DNA of 64,000 nt from NCBI GenBank assembly GCA_029259635.1, contig JAJDEU010000021.1, forward strand, positions 1 through 64,000, read 5' to 3'. This DNA comes from Planctomycetota bacterium (GTDB lineage Bacteria > Planctomycetota > UBA1135 > GCA-002686595). A program made the translations under genes and the position numbers. Positions 17,166-24,980 of the stretch are shown here, one piece after another (the stretch's first letter is position 1; each line of letters opens with the position of its first letter). The notes below the pieces were generated by a model. The model was not told where the DNA came from. It saw nothing but the letters and a program-made list of their open reading frames with translations, and did no database searches.

Positions 17166-18335
17166 ATGAGAGGCTTTCGAACATTCTCAGCGTTCCTCCT
17201 TCTTGCGGGCTTCTTCGTAGGCGAGCTTCAAGCACAGGAACCAACCGGAGAACGCCGGGCTCACGCTCGCGAGCGCTGGGAATCGATGAGCGAGCAGGAA
17301 CAGGCTCTCTTTCGAGAGCGCTTTGACCGTCTGCGCAAGATGCCGCCGAATGAGCGCGAGGCGATGGTCGAGCGCGCGGCGGAACTCGAACGACGCAAGC
17401 GCGAGCAGTTCGAAGAGTTGTCGCCCGAGCTGAAACGGCGCCTCGCGACGCTCAGTGATGAGCGGCGTGAAGAAATCCTGCGCGAGTTCTTTAGCGAGCG
17501 CGAGCGCATTCGCGGCATGCGGATGCGCGAACATATGCCGCCAGAGTTTCTGGAGCGAATCGAATCGCTTCCGCCGGAAGAGCGCCGCGTTGCGATGCGC
17601 GAGTTCCGCCACGAAATGAGGGAGTCGGCGGGCGAACGAATGCTCGGCCACATCCGCAGGGAGTTGGAATACGATCCGGAGCAAATGCGCGAGCTGTCGG
17701 AGCTGCCGGATTCCGAGCGCAGGCGCACGATGCTCGAGCTAAAGCGTGAGCAAATTCGCGGACACGTCAAAACTCGCGGCCTTCCTCGAGGGGTGTCGGA
17801 AGAAGACTGGAAAGAGCTCGATGCGCTGTCGTTCGAGGAGTTCTTCGCGCGCTGGGGCCACCGCCGCGAGGGTCGGTTCCGGTCGGGAGACCGCGACGCT
17901 CTACCGCCGCGGGGAGAAGGCCATCCGCCTCGTCCGGATCGCGGACCGCGCGACATTCATGGGCCTGGGGCCGGTCGGCGCGAGGATCGCCGGCCGCGAT
18001 TCGGCGGGAGCGCGCGCCCGATTGACGAGCCCAAGTTCATCGACGAGGTGTTTCGACTGGCGCACCCCAGCCTCGAGGACCTGCTCGAGCACGCCGAGGT
18101 TCCGGCGAGACAGCGGCGATTAGCGGTCGCGGAGACGATTCGCGAGCGTTGCCTGGAGTACCTCGAGGCGAACCCGGTGTTTGAAGCCGCGGAACTGGAG
18201 CGACTGCGCGCTCTGTCGGGCTCGGAGTTTCTCGGCGAGATTCGTTCTCTCTTAGCGCACGCGCGCGGCCCGCGCTGGGAGCGATCGAAGCGATCAGAAG
18301 CGGCAAGAGTGCCGCGCTCTCATCCTCCTCGGTAA
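17166..18335 (+). CDS. Secreted DUF3106-like Arg/Glu-rich helical protein
   Basis: This 389-residue protein (ATG 17166) has a signal peptide (TFSAFLLLAGFFVGELQAQ, cleavage after AQA-like QAQ). The mature part is almost wholly charged helix, with recurring motifs such as SEQEQALFRERFDRLRKMP and LSDERREEILREFF, similar in style to DUF3106 proteins. A low-complexity Arg/Gly/Pro-rich linker lies at about residues 245-290. It is the third gene of the sigma/anti-sigma operon, 5 bp after the anti-sigma stop, with SD GGAGG. It could be a periplasmic sensor or effector of that regulon; this is inference. The ATG at 17106 is in frame but lies within the previous gene. Confidence 0.7.
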   Translation: MRGFRTFSAFLLLAGFFVGELQAQEPTGERRAHARERWESMSEQEQALFRERFDRLRKMPPNEREAMVERAAELERRKREQFEELSPELKRRLATLSDERREEILREFFSERERIRGMRMREHMPPEFLERIESLPPEERRVAMREFRHEMRESAGERMLGHIRRELEYDPEQMRELSELPDSERRRTMLELKREQIRGHVKTRGLPRGVSEEDWKELDALSFEEFFARWGHRREGRFRSGDRDALPPRGEGHPPRPDRGPRDIHGPGAGRREDRRPRFGGSARPIDEPKFIDEVFRLAHPSLEDLLEHAEVPARQRRLAVAETIRERCLEYLEANPVFEAAELERLRALSGSEFLGEIRSLLAHARGPRWERSKRSEAARVPRSHPPR

Positions 18336-18517
18336 AGCCGTTCGGAACTGCATGGGTTCCGTGTGGAATCCGGATCTCGAAGTCCCTTTGAGCACCGGGT
18401 TTGAATGGCCATCGGACTGGGCGAGGCCCTCGGATCTGGAAACCACTCCTATCCCTGGCGCGAGCCGCCACTTACGTCGGGGATTCCACACGGAAGCCAG
18501 TCAGTTCAGAGCCGTTC
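18336..18517. mobile_element. MITE-like element with inverted termini and target duplication
   Basis: Two arms at 18343-18371 and 18481-18509 form an imperfect terminal inverted repeat (25 of 29 matching), including a 15-bp perfect core TTCCGTGTGGAATCC. The segment between them is 109 bp and non-coding. The sequence AGCCGTT(C) occurs immediately before the left arm (18336-18342/3) and immediately after the right arm (18510-18516/7), as a 7-8-bp target-site duplication would. The element begins directly after the TAA of the preceding gene (18333-18335). No transposase is present, so it would be non-autonomous. A simple hairpin is possible but would not explain the duplication. Confidence 0.6.
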
Positions 18518-18969
18518 CGATTCAGGGGTCGAGAGAGCGCGCGGCTCGAAAGCCGATGGTCGCACTTCCGAGATAGAACAGCTGATCGTCGCGCCGTGCA
18601 TTTCGGGCTCCGATTCGTCCGCAGTCTTGCAGAGTTCAATTGCCGCGCGGCGTAGATTTCTTGGCTCCATTTGGCGCTGTAAGTCTGTGCTGGAAAAATG
18701 CTTGTGCAGTTCGTTCGGTATTTTTTGCCCAGAGCACTGCGCGAAAATCGCGCGCTTTACGTTCTTAAAGCAGAGGGGGGACTCCCAGGGGTCCCTGAGG
18801 TGAGGAGAGGCGGCTTTCCTTCAGGTCTGCGAATCGAACGATTTCGATCGACCACCTGAAGGAAGTCGGTTCTGGGACCCAGCCGGTCGTTTTGAGAGGC
18901 GGCCGGTTGGGAGCCCATTCCGCCTGAAAGCCGATTCCAACTGAAAGCCGATGTCGACCGGCCGAGGGC
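18518..18969. other. Non-coding stretch with inverted repeats
   Basis: No gene is recognised in these 452 bases. An 11-bp perfect inverted repeat, TTCCTTCAGGT at 18816-18826 and its complement at 18854-18864, has a 27-base loop. The 12-mer CTGAAAGCCGAT occurs twice just after 18925. The region is the shared 3' side of two convergent units, so the repeats may be termination or mRNA-end structures. Base composition resembles the neighbours. Confidence 0.4.
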
Positions 18970-19485
18970 TCAGGAGAGCGCGCGCCGCAGCCAAGCTCTC
19001 GCGAGCGTCCAATCGGAATTGACGGTTCGAGGGGCAACCCCGATGGCCTGGGCGATTTCGATGATGGAAAGGCCGCCGAAGAAGCGCAACTCGACGATGC
19101 GCGCTTGCCGCGAGTTGAAGGCGGCGAGTTCCTCTAGCGCTTCGTCGAGAACCAGAACATCGAAGTGGAGAACTTCGGAGCAAGGCTCCGCTTCTTCATC
19201 GAGCGCAACATGTCTCAACCCATTGCCTCGTTTGAGCGAGTTCTTTTTGCGCACGCGGTCGACGAGGGCTTGTCGAATCATCTTGGCGGCGAGCGCTCGA
19301 AACTCGATCGGGTCGTTGGGCGAATTCGCCTTGGAGTTCGAGAGCTTTAGAAAACACTCGTGCACCAACTCTGCGGGCAAGATGAAACTGTCGGTCCGAT
19401 TGGATTGCAGTGCAATCTCCGCGATCCGGCACAAGCTTGTGTAGAGCGTGTCGGAAATCGGCGGGTACGAAGGTGATGGAGTCAT
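18970..19485 (-). CDS. ECF-type sigma factor (sigma70_ECF family)
   Basis: This 171-residue sigma factor is of the sigma70_ECF type common in planctomycetes and relatives. It has LVHECFLKLSN, a region 2-like helix with EFRALAAKMIRQALVDRVR, then region 4 LAAFNSRQARIVELRFFGGLSIIEIAQAIGVAPRTVNSDWTLARAWLRRAL. These are often linked to membrane kinases and extracellular signals, but no kinase lies next to this gene. It is divergent from selU across 318 bp and stands alone. Confidence 0.85.
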   Translation of the reverse strand: MTPSPSYPPISDTLYTSLCRIAEIALQSNRTDSFILPAELVHECFLKLSNSKANSPNDPIEFRALAAKMIRQALVDRVRKKNSLKRGNGLRHVALDEEAEPCSEVLHFDVLVLDEALEELAAFNSRQARIVELRFFGGLSIIEIAQAIGVAPRTVNSDWTLARAWLRRALS

Positions 19486-19803
19486 GAGGGCGAAACGAAA
19501 CTACAGGGCTTATTGAAATTTGGATACGCGCGAGAGATAGCGAGGTTCATTCGCGGGAAAGCGGTTCGAGCCTGGCTCGTGACCTGCCCCTGAATCCATC
19601 GCAATCGTCATGGAGTGCTAAGGAGGCGTTTCAGTGAGATCGAACCCACTATCTGCGCCGGGGTGTTCGATTTCCCGTTAGAGTGTCCGATTCCCCTCTG
19701 AGAGGCCTTTCCGCGGAGAGTGCGCGGGGTTTCAGAGGTCGGTTTCCCCGAAACGATCGACGAGCCGGATACCCGCTCGACGATTGGGTTGAGCCGTTCA
19801 CGA
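19486..19803. other. Divergent intergenic region, ECF sigma versus selU
   Basis: Nothing definite is seen in these 318 bases. GTGTTCGATTTCCC and GTGTCCGATTCCCC (about 19660-19700) are near-direct repeats that could be regulator sites. The frame of selU is open from 19720, so its start could be up to 28 codons upstream. Confidence 0.3.
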
Positions 19804-21039
19804 ATGAGTACTTCCGATTCCATGAAAGCAGGAGCCACCGAAATCACTCCTTCGCCGAGTAGCGGAGGAGTTGGTTCGGCGACCTCGTCCAACGTCCTTC
19901 CGACGGCGAATATTCGGCAAGTGCTCGATGGAAACTCGCTCGTCATCGACTTGCGTAGCCCGGCAGAATTCGAGCTGGACCATCTGCCGGGAGCGCTGTC
20001 GATGGCTCTGTTCGACGATGCGGAGCGAGCCATCGTCGGGACCCTCTACAAGCGTCAATCTCCCGAAGCCGCATTCGATGAGGCTCGCGAGCTCGCTCGC
20101 GACCGCATTCGCAGCCTGGTCGGCGAGATCGCGAAGGCCTGTCGGTGGACGTTGACGGATTCCGATTTCGAGGCGCGCTTGATCGAGATGACCAGCGCCG
20201 GAGTCGAGAGCCTGTCCGGTGAGCTCGTCGGACAACCCGTGGACGACCTGCCGAGTGATGCGGTGGTCTTTCACTGCTGGCGTGGCGGCCTGCGCTCCCG
20301 CAGCGTCGTCGCCTTCCTCCGCTCTCTGGGCTTCGATCGAGCCGTCGTCTTGGAGGATGGCTACAAGGCCTATCGTCGTGAGGTCGTTCGGGAGCTTGAG
20401 GACGCGAGCTTTCCGCCCGCCATCGTCTTGCGAGGCCTAACCGGCGTGGGAAAGACCTTGGTCCTGCGCGAGCTCGAGAGGATTCGCCCGGGTTGGACCG
20501 TGGACCTCGAGCTCTTGGCCGGCCACCGGAGCTCAATCCTCGGCATGGTGGGGCTCGATCCCTGCAGCCAAAAAGCCTTCGACTCGCGTATCGCGGCCCA
20601 GCTGCGTGCCGGGCTGTCGTCTTGTGTGGTCTACGAGGGCGAGAGCCGAAAGGTCGGCGATGCTATCGTCCCGACCAGCGTCTGGTCCTCGCTCTCTTCG
20701 GGCACCAATATTCGACTGACCGCACCGATTTCTTATCGAGTGGATGTCTTGATCGATGACTATTTGGCCACGCCGGAGAGCCGCCAGGAGTTGCGCGAGC
20801 GGCTGCCCTTCATTGAGCAGCGCCTGGGGGCGACCAAATGGAAGGGCGAGCTTGTCCGCCGCCTGGACGGCGGCCTTGAGCGCGAGCTCGTCGAAATCCT
20901 GCTCGAACGCTATTACGACCCGCTCTATTCGCATTCGGGTAAAGAGACTCGCTACTCCCACTCGATGGACTCCACGGATCCGGTGCGGGCGGCCGTCGAC
21001 CTGGCCGAGTGGATTGAGAACGACTTCGTCCCCCATTAA
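19804..21039 (+). CDS. selU: tRNA 2-selenouridine synthase (SelU/MnmH)
   Basis: This 411-residue protein (ATG 19804) has a rhodanese domain followed by a P-loop domain, the standard layout of MnmH. The catalytic cysteine is Cys158 in FHCWRGGLRSRS. The P-loop GLTGVGKT follows at about residue 210. LVIDLRSPAEFELDHLPGAL opens the rhodanese part. The enzyme replaces the sulfur of 2-thiouridine at tRNA wobble position 34 by selenium, using selenophosphate, so the organism must make selenophosphate (SelD elsewhere). This is independent support for selenium use, relevant to the UGA-containing gene at 53534-56689. Alternative starts are ATG 19822 or 19720. Confidence 0.9.
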   Translation: MSTSDSMKAGATEITPSPSSGGVGSATSSNVLPTANIRQVLDGNSLVIDLRSPAEFELDHLPGALSMALFDDAERAIVGTLYKRQSPEAAFDEARELARDRIRSLVGEIAKACRWTLTDSDFEARLIEMTSAGVESLSGELVGQPVDDLPSDAVVFHCWRGGLRSRSVVAFLRSLGFDRAVVLEDGYKAYRREVVRELEDASFPPAIVLRGLTGVGKTLVLRELERIRPGWTVDLELLAGHRSSILGMVGLDPCSQKAFDSRIAAQLRAGLSSCVVYEGESRKVGDAIVPTSVWSSLSSGTNIRLTAPISYRVDVLIDDYLATPESRQELRERLPFIEQRLGATKWKGELVRRLDGGLERELVEILLERYYDPLYSHSGKETRYSHSMDSTDPVRAAVDLAEWIENDFVPH

Positions 21040-21088
21040 TCCGGCGATCGACTAGATTCAAAAGACACCTTCGGAGTTTCGGGCTTCG

Positions 21089-21110
21089 CCCCTCACCCAA
21101 CCGTGAGGGG
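21089..21110. other. Perfect 8-bp hairpin
   Basis: CCCCTCAC, a six-base loop and GTGAGGGG form a perfect hairpin 50 bp after selU. There is no T run; it may be part of a termination region with the next hairpin, or a repetitive extragenic palindrome. Confidence 0.4.
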
Positions 21111-21148
21111 AGTTCGCGTCAAGCGTTCGCTCCGAGACTCCTGAAGGG

Positions 21149-21184
21149 GAGAGAGGCGGGAGACAGCGAACTCCTGCCTCTCTC
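21149..21184 (+). terminator. Strong hairpin followed by T4, terminator-like
   Basis: Arms at 21149-21162 and 21171-21184 pair over 14 bp with one mismatch (a G-U pair in RNA) around an 8-base loop, ACAGCGAA. TTTT follows. It lies about 110 bp downstream of selU and upstream of the VOC gene, so it probably ends the selU transcript. Confidence 0.5.
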
Positions 21185-21289
21185 TTTTGAACATCGAGCG
21201 GAATGAGGAGAGGGCAGCGCTCGGCACGATTGAAAATGTTGCATGGGCGCGGCGAACTGGGCGGCCACCCCCTCGCGAGGAAACCACTC

Positions 21290-21664
21290 ATGACGCGCGC
21301 AACAATCCGCTCCGTACATCCCGTTCTGCCCTCCCAAGACGTCGCCACTTCGGTGGCGTTTTACGTTAAGAAGCTCGGGTTCACTCTCGCCTTTCAGGAC
21401 ACGAAAGAGAATCCCCACTACGCCGGCGTTCGCCGCGACGAAGTCGAGCTGCACCTCCAGTGGCACGACGCAAACGAGTGGGCCGCCGTCGAGCGTCCGA
21501 TGTTGCGATTCGTTGTGCCGGCGGTGAGCGAACTGTTCGTGGAGTACAGCGCGACCGGGGTCTTTCACAAGGGCACCGCGCTCCGTGAAACGGGCTGGGG
21601 AACGCGCGAGTTCGCCTTCTACGACCCCTACATGAATGGCCTGACCTTTTACGCGGATGCCTGA
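21290..21664 (+). CDS. VOC-family (glyoxalase/bleomycin-resistance fold) protein
   Basis: This 124-residue protein (ATG 21290) has the vicinal oxygen chelate pattern of two beta-alpha-beta-beta-beta halves. HPVLPSQDVATSVAFYVKKLGFTL opens the first, and TREFAFYDPYMNGLTFYAD closes the second with the usual D-P-x-G/N-x-x-F. Possible metal ligands are His near the start, Glu or His in ELHLQWHD and the C-terminal Glu of REFAF. The substrate is unknown; members include small-molecule resistance proteins and dioxygenases. An upstream ATG at 21203 would give a 153-residue protein but lacks family resemblance in the added part. Confidence 0.7.
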   Translation: MTRATIRSVHPVLPSQDVATSVAFYVKKLGFTLAFQDTKENPHYAGVRRDEVELHLQWHDANEWAAVERPMLRFVVPAVSELFVEYSATGVFHKGTALRETGWGTREFAFYDPYMNGLTFYADA

Positions 21665-21728
21665 TCTCTCCGCGGGCAGTAGGCAAAGGAATGAATCGGC
21701 GACCGCGTCGTTTTAGAGTGCCGCTGAT

Positions 21729-23027
21729 CTAGGGCAGGAGCCTGTGCGCACGCTGAATTCGCGTCGCCGACTCTTGCGGTACTTGGCCCTCTTCCGCGAA
21801 TTCCGGCCAGCGCTTCACGGCCAGCGCGACCTCGTCGAGAATCGCCAGCGCTCGTCCGCGTTTGAGTGCGACCGTTTTGCCCGCGGCCTCGAAGTCGGCG
21901 CGCTGGAAACCGTCGCGCTTTCCGTTGAGGGTCATTTGATGTTGCCCCGTCCACGCGCCATCGGGGTTGTAGCTGTAAATCACGTCGAAGGCGGGGGAGA
22001 GGGACCACTCGCCGGTCTTGGACATCAAGAAGGCGATGTTCTTGGTGTGGTCGTCCTGGTTGCGAGCGAGCACATTGAAGGCGGCGCGTCGGAATTGCTG
22101 TTCGAGATCGGCCATCGGGAGGCCGAGACGGCGCATGGTGAACAGGGCCTGCTCGTAGGAGTGAGCGCCGGCCAGGTTGAAGTCGAGGTGGGCGATGGCA
22201 CATAGGGACTGCATGTGGAGCTTCGCGCCGGTCTCGGTGCGATCGAAGCGCTGGGTCATGAAGTGCGCGCGCCCGTTCTCGCGAAGGAGGCGGCACTCGG
22301 TCATCTCGATTCCCGCCGCGAGGGCCATGCGGTGGTAGGCGTACTCGATGCGGCCGTAGCCGGTGGGGTCGGCGAGCTCCTTGTCGCGATTGGCAGCGAC
22401 GCCGTCGAACTTGAGCAGCCAGTGCGAGAAGCCTCGCTCGACCTCGACTTGGCCGGAACGCAGCTCTCCGGTTTCGGGGTTCCAGGCGACGACGGCTTTT
22501 GCGCGCGCCCCGCCAGCAGAAGTGCCGACGCGCAGGATGTCGCGAACGGCATTGGCGGAGGATTCGCTCTGAAGCCGGGCTTTGAAAGACTCGCGACCGC
22601 TGAGCACATCGCCGGCGAGTTCGACGAGCGCTGCGATGTCGAGCGGTTCGGACGCTTGCGAGTGAGCGCCCATCGCCGGCTCGAACTCAAGCGCGCCCAT
22701 TCCGCGAGTGCCCGTGTAACAGAGGCGCTCAACCGGATTGAAGCTCTCGGGTGTTCGCCCGCGACTCGCGAGCCAGGCGTCGATGAGGGCGTTGCCGAAT
22801 CGGTCGGGCAAGACGTCGGCGAGCATGCCGGGCAATCCGAAGAAGCTCTCTTTGGAGAGGGCGGGGAAGGAATAGACCGGTTCGGCGAGCGGCATCACGA
22901 GCGGCGCGACTTCGATGCTGCTGGCGAGGAAGGCCGGGTCGTATTCGAAGAAGCCGAGCGACTGGCTTGCGTCCCACGAAACGGCGCCGATGCGCGTGCC
23001 CCATAGTTTGACTGCGGCGCTAGTCAT
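21729..23027 (-). CDS. hipA: HipA-type serine/threonine kinase toxin
   Basis: This 432-residue kinase of type II toxin-antitoxin systems phosphorylates a target such as glutamyl-tRNA synthetase in well-studied cases. It has the N-terminal HipA couple domain, with FFGLPGMLADVLPDRFGNALID and TGTRGMGALEF typical, then the kinase core. GTSAGGARAKAVVA is the nucleotide loop, ARNQDDHTKNIAFLM the catalytic Asp region and LSPAFDVIYS the metal-binding Asp. The gene overlaps hipB by 4 bases (ATGA), so toxin and antitoxin are co-translated, with hipB first. All kinase motifs are present, so it is probably active. Confidence 0.85.
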   Translation of the reverse strand: MTSAAVKLWGTRIGAVSWDASQSLGFFEYDPAFLASSIEVAPLVMPLAEPVYSFPALSKESFFGLPGMLADVLPDRFGNALIDAWLASRGRTPESFNPVERLCYTGTRGMGALEFEPAMGAHSQASEPLDIAALVELAGDVLSGRESFKARLQSESSANAVRDILRVGTSAGGARAKAVVAWNPETGELRSGQVEVERGFSHWLLKFDGVAANRDKELADPTGYGRIEYAYHRMALAAGIEMTECRLLRENGRAHFMTQRFDRTETGAKLHMQSLCAIAHLDFNLAGAHSYEQALFTMRRLGLPMADLEQQFRRAAFNVLARNQDDHTKNIAFLMSKTGEWSLSPAFDVIYSYNPDGAWTGQHQMTLNGKRDGFQRADFEAAGKTVALKRGRALAILDEVALAVKRWPEFAEEGQVPQESATRIQRAHRLLP

Positions 23028-23401
23028 CGATCCTCATCCCACACCCAGTCGGACTTCGACCCGGCTGATGCTTCTGGCTCTGGCGAGCGCGGACGCGACG
23101 CGCGCTTGCGCTCTTTCCGTTTGCGCTCCACCGCCTCGATCGGACGTACCTCGGTCTCGGGCACGAGCGCCTCGAAGTTTTGCGCCAGGCCGAGGGCTCC
23201 GAGAATCCGAATCAGGTTGGCGAGTTGGGTCGAGTGGCCCGCCTCAAGGCGCCGGACCGTCGCGCGTGAGACGCTGGCCTCCTCAGCTAATTCGCTCTGG
23301 GTGAGATTGCGCCCGAGCCGCTTGCGCGCCATTCGCCGGCCGAGGCCTTGGAGGACCTCGTCCGCTTCGGGCGACTCATTTGCGCTACTATTTTGACCCA
23401 T
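23024..23401 (-). CDS. hipB: HipB-type XRE antitoxin/repressor
   Basis: This 125-residue protein has a helix-turn-helix of the XRE family: RKRLGRNLTQSELAEEASVSRATVRRLEAG. A long, charged C-terminal tail rich in Arg, Lys and Glu follows. It should bind HipA and repress the hipBA promoter. The gene lies upstream of and overlaps hipA. An AT-rich 140-bp region precedes it. Confidence 0.85.
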   Translation of the reverse strand: MGQNSSANESPEADEVLQGLGRRMARKRLGRNLTQSELAEEASVSRATVRRLEAGHSTQLANLIRILGALGLAQNFEALVPETEVRPIEAVERKRKERKRASRPRSPEPEASAGSKSDWVWDEDR

Positions 23402-23540
23402 AGCTCCACCTTTCGGATACGAAGACTCAGAACAGGAGCATTCTAGGGGTTTCTGCGAGGAGAGTCACCCCAACGGGTCAATAATGGTGAATTATCGCAA
23501 TTTAATCACTCAATAGAGCAGAATAGACCCACTACGGAGC
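23402..23540 (-). promoter_or_regulatory. AT-rich hipBA promoter/operator region
   Basis: This segment is much more AT-rich than its surroundings (for example GGTGAATTATCGCAATTTAA). The elements GGGTC (near 23476) and GACCC (near 23527) bracket a partly palindromic core, GTGAATTA and TAATCAC. This is the expected place for HipB operators, but exact hexamers could not be fixed. It also separates hipB from the convergent-side radical SAM gene. Confidence 0.35.
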
Positions 23541-23567
23541 GGCATGGAGAGCCTTCCGGGGAGAAGG

Positions 23568-24980
23568 CTAGATGTTGCGCGAGAAGAGCGCCCAGCCCTC
23601 TCGAAGCTGAGCTCTGAGCTCGAACAGGCTGCCGACGGAGGTCAGCCGTCGCCAGAGATAGCTCGGACGCATGTAGAAGCGGCGGACCATGCGCTTCTTC
23701 ATGGCGAGCATCGTTTTGCGGTCGAGGGTGCTGGTGGGCAGGAAGGCGTCCGCTCCACCTTGATCCATGACGAGGTCGCGCTCCGACGCCAGGCCCAGCT
23801 CGAGGGCTTGTTTGCGAAAGGGCGTTCCGAACCTCGGCACGGCCATGTTGAGACTCATGAAGTCCATGTCCATGCGAACGGCCAGCTCGAGCGTCTTCTC
23901 CAGCGAGCTCTTCGTCTCTTCAGGCAGACCGATGATGAAGGTACCGACGGTGCGCAAACCAAATTGTCTCGCGCGGCGGAAGGCGTCGAGAATGATCGAG
24001 CTCCGGTAGCCCTTTTCGTAAGCCGCGAGCAGTTCGTCATCCGCCGACTCGACGCCCATCATGATCGTGTGGCAACCTGCGGACTTCATGGCGGCGAGCA
24101 GCTCGTCGTCGCCGGTATCCGGCCGCGTGTAGGCCGTCCAGGAGAGGTCGCCGCGCTCCTCGAACGCGCGACAAAGCTCGAGCGCTCGCGAACGAACCAC
24201 GCCGAAGGTCTGGTCCATGAAGAAGAGCTCGCGCACGCCGCTCGCGCGCAGCGCGTCGATCTCTTCAAGCACCTCCGCGACTGCGCGTGTCTGAAAGCCG
24301 AGCGTTCCGATGACGCAAACAGTGCACGGATAGGGGCAGCCGTAGTCCGTCAGAACCGTCGCGAAGGGCGCGTTCTTCGCGAAGGAGAAGTGATAGCCGG
24401 TCGCGGGAAAGAGCTCGTGGCGCGGCCGCGGGAGCACGAATTCGCCCTTGCGGTGCTTGGCCTCCAAGCGGCACAAACGCGTCGGTTCGCCGGGATCCGT
24501 ACCGTCGTCGCGGCGCACGCTCATATCCTCGATGAGCTCGCGCTCCCCCGCCAAGTAGTGCGCGAGATCCGCGTTCGCGAAGACGTGAATGACGGCCTCG
24601 ATCCAGAGCTCCTCGCGCATGCGATCTTCGGCGTTTTCGTGAAGCACATCGCCAATTGCGAGCACCCGCCGCCCGCGTCGATGCTCCTCCGAGAGAAAAG
24701 CGCGGTCTTCATCCCAGGAGACCGAGCCGACCAAACTCACCACGACGTCCGGCCGGAAGGCCTCGATCTTGGCGTGGGCGGCGTCGACGGAGAGGCGCTC
24801 GGCCATGCAGTCGAGCACGGAGAGTTCACCGCCTCGCGCTTTCGCAAACTCCGCCGCGGTTCCCGACAAACCGAGCAAGTCCACCGGGTGAAACAGATAG
24901 TTCGACTTGGTGGTCTTGGAGCAGAAGTAATCGCGAATGTAGATCCGCTTGCCGGGCGGGTTGAGAAGCAGGATTCTCAC
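23568..24980 (-). CDS. B12-binding domain radical SAM protein
   Basis: This 470-residue protein has an N-terminal Rossmann-like cobalamin-binding region (MRILLLNPPGKRI, ... FRPDVVVSLVGSVS) followed by a radical SAM domain. The 4Fe-4S cysteines are Cys215, Cys219 and Cys222 in CPYPCTVC. ELFFMDQTFGVVRSRALELC, GCHTIMMGVESADDELL and TFIIGLPEETKSSLEKT are typical radical SAM strands. Members methylate or otherwise modify unreactive carbon, including lipids and hopanoids. It overlaps the upstream GT9 gene by 4 bases, so it probably acts on the same glycan or lipid product. The exact reaction is unknown. Confidence 0.8.
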   Translation of the reverse strand: MRILLLNPPGKRIYIRDYFCSKTTKSNYLFHPVDLLGLSGTAAEFAKARGGELSVLDCMAERLSVDAAHAKIEAFRPDVVVSLVGSVSWDEDRAFLSEEHRRGRRVLAIGDVLHENAEDRMREELWIEAVIHVFANADLAHYLAGERELIEDMSVRRDDGTDPGEPTRLCRLEAKHRKGEFVLPRPRHELFPATGYHFSFAKNAPFATVLTDYGCPYPCTVCVIGTLGFQTRAVAEVLEEIDALRASGVRELFFMDQTFGVVRSRALELCRAFEERGDLSWTAYTRPDTGDDELLAAMKSAGCHTIMMGVESADDELLAAYEKGYRSSIILDAFRRARQFGLRTVGTFIIGLPEETKSSLEKTLELAVRMDMDFMSLNMAVPRFGTPFRKQALELGLASERDLVMDQGGADAFLPTSTLDRKTMLAMKKRMVRRFYMRPSYLWRRLTSVGSLFELRAQLREGWALFSRNI

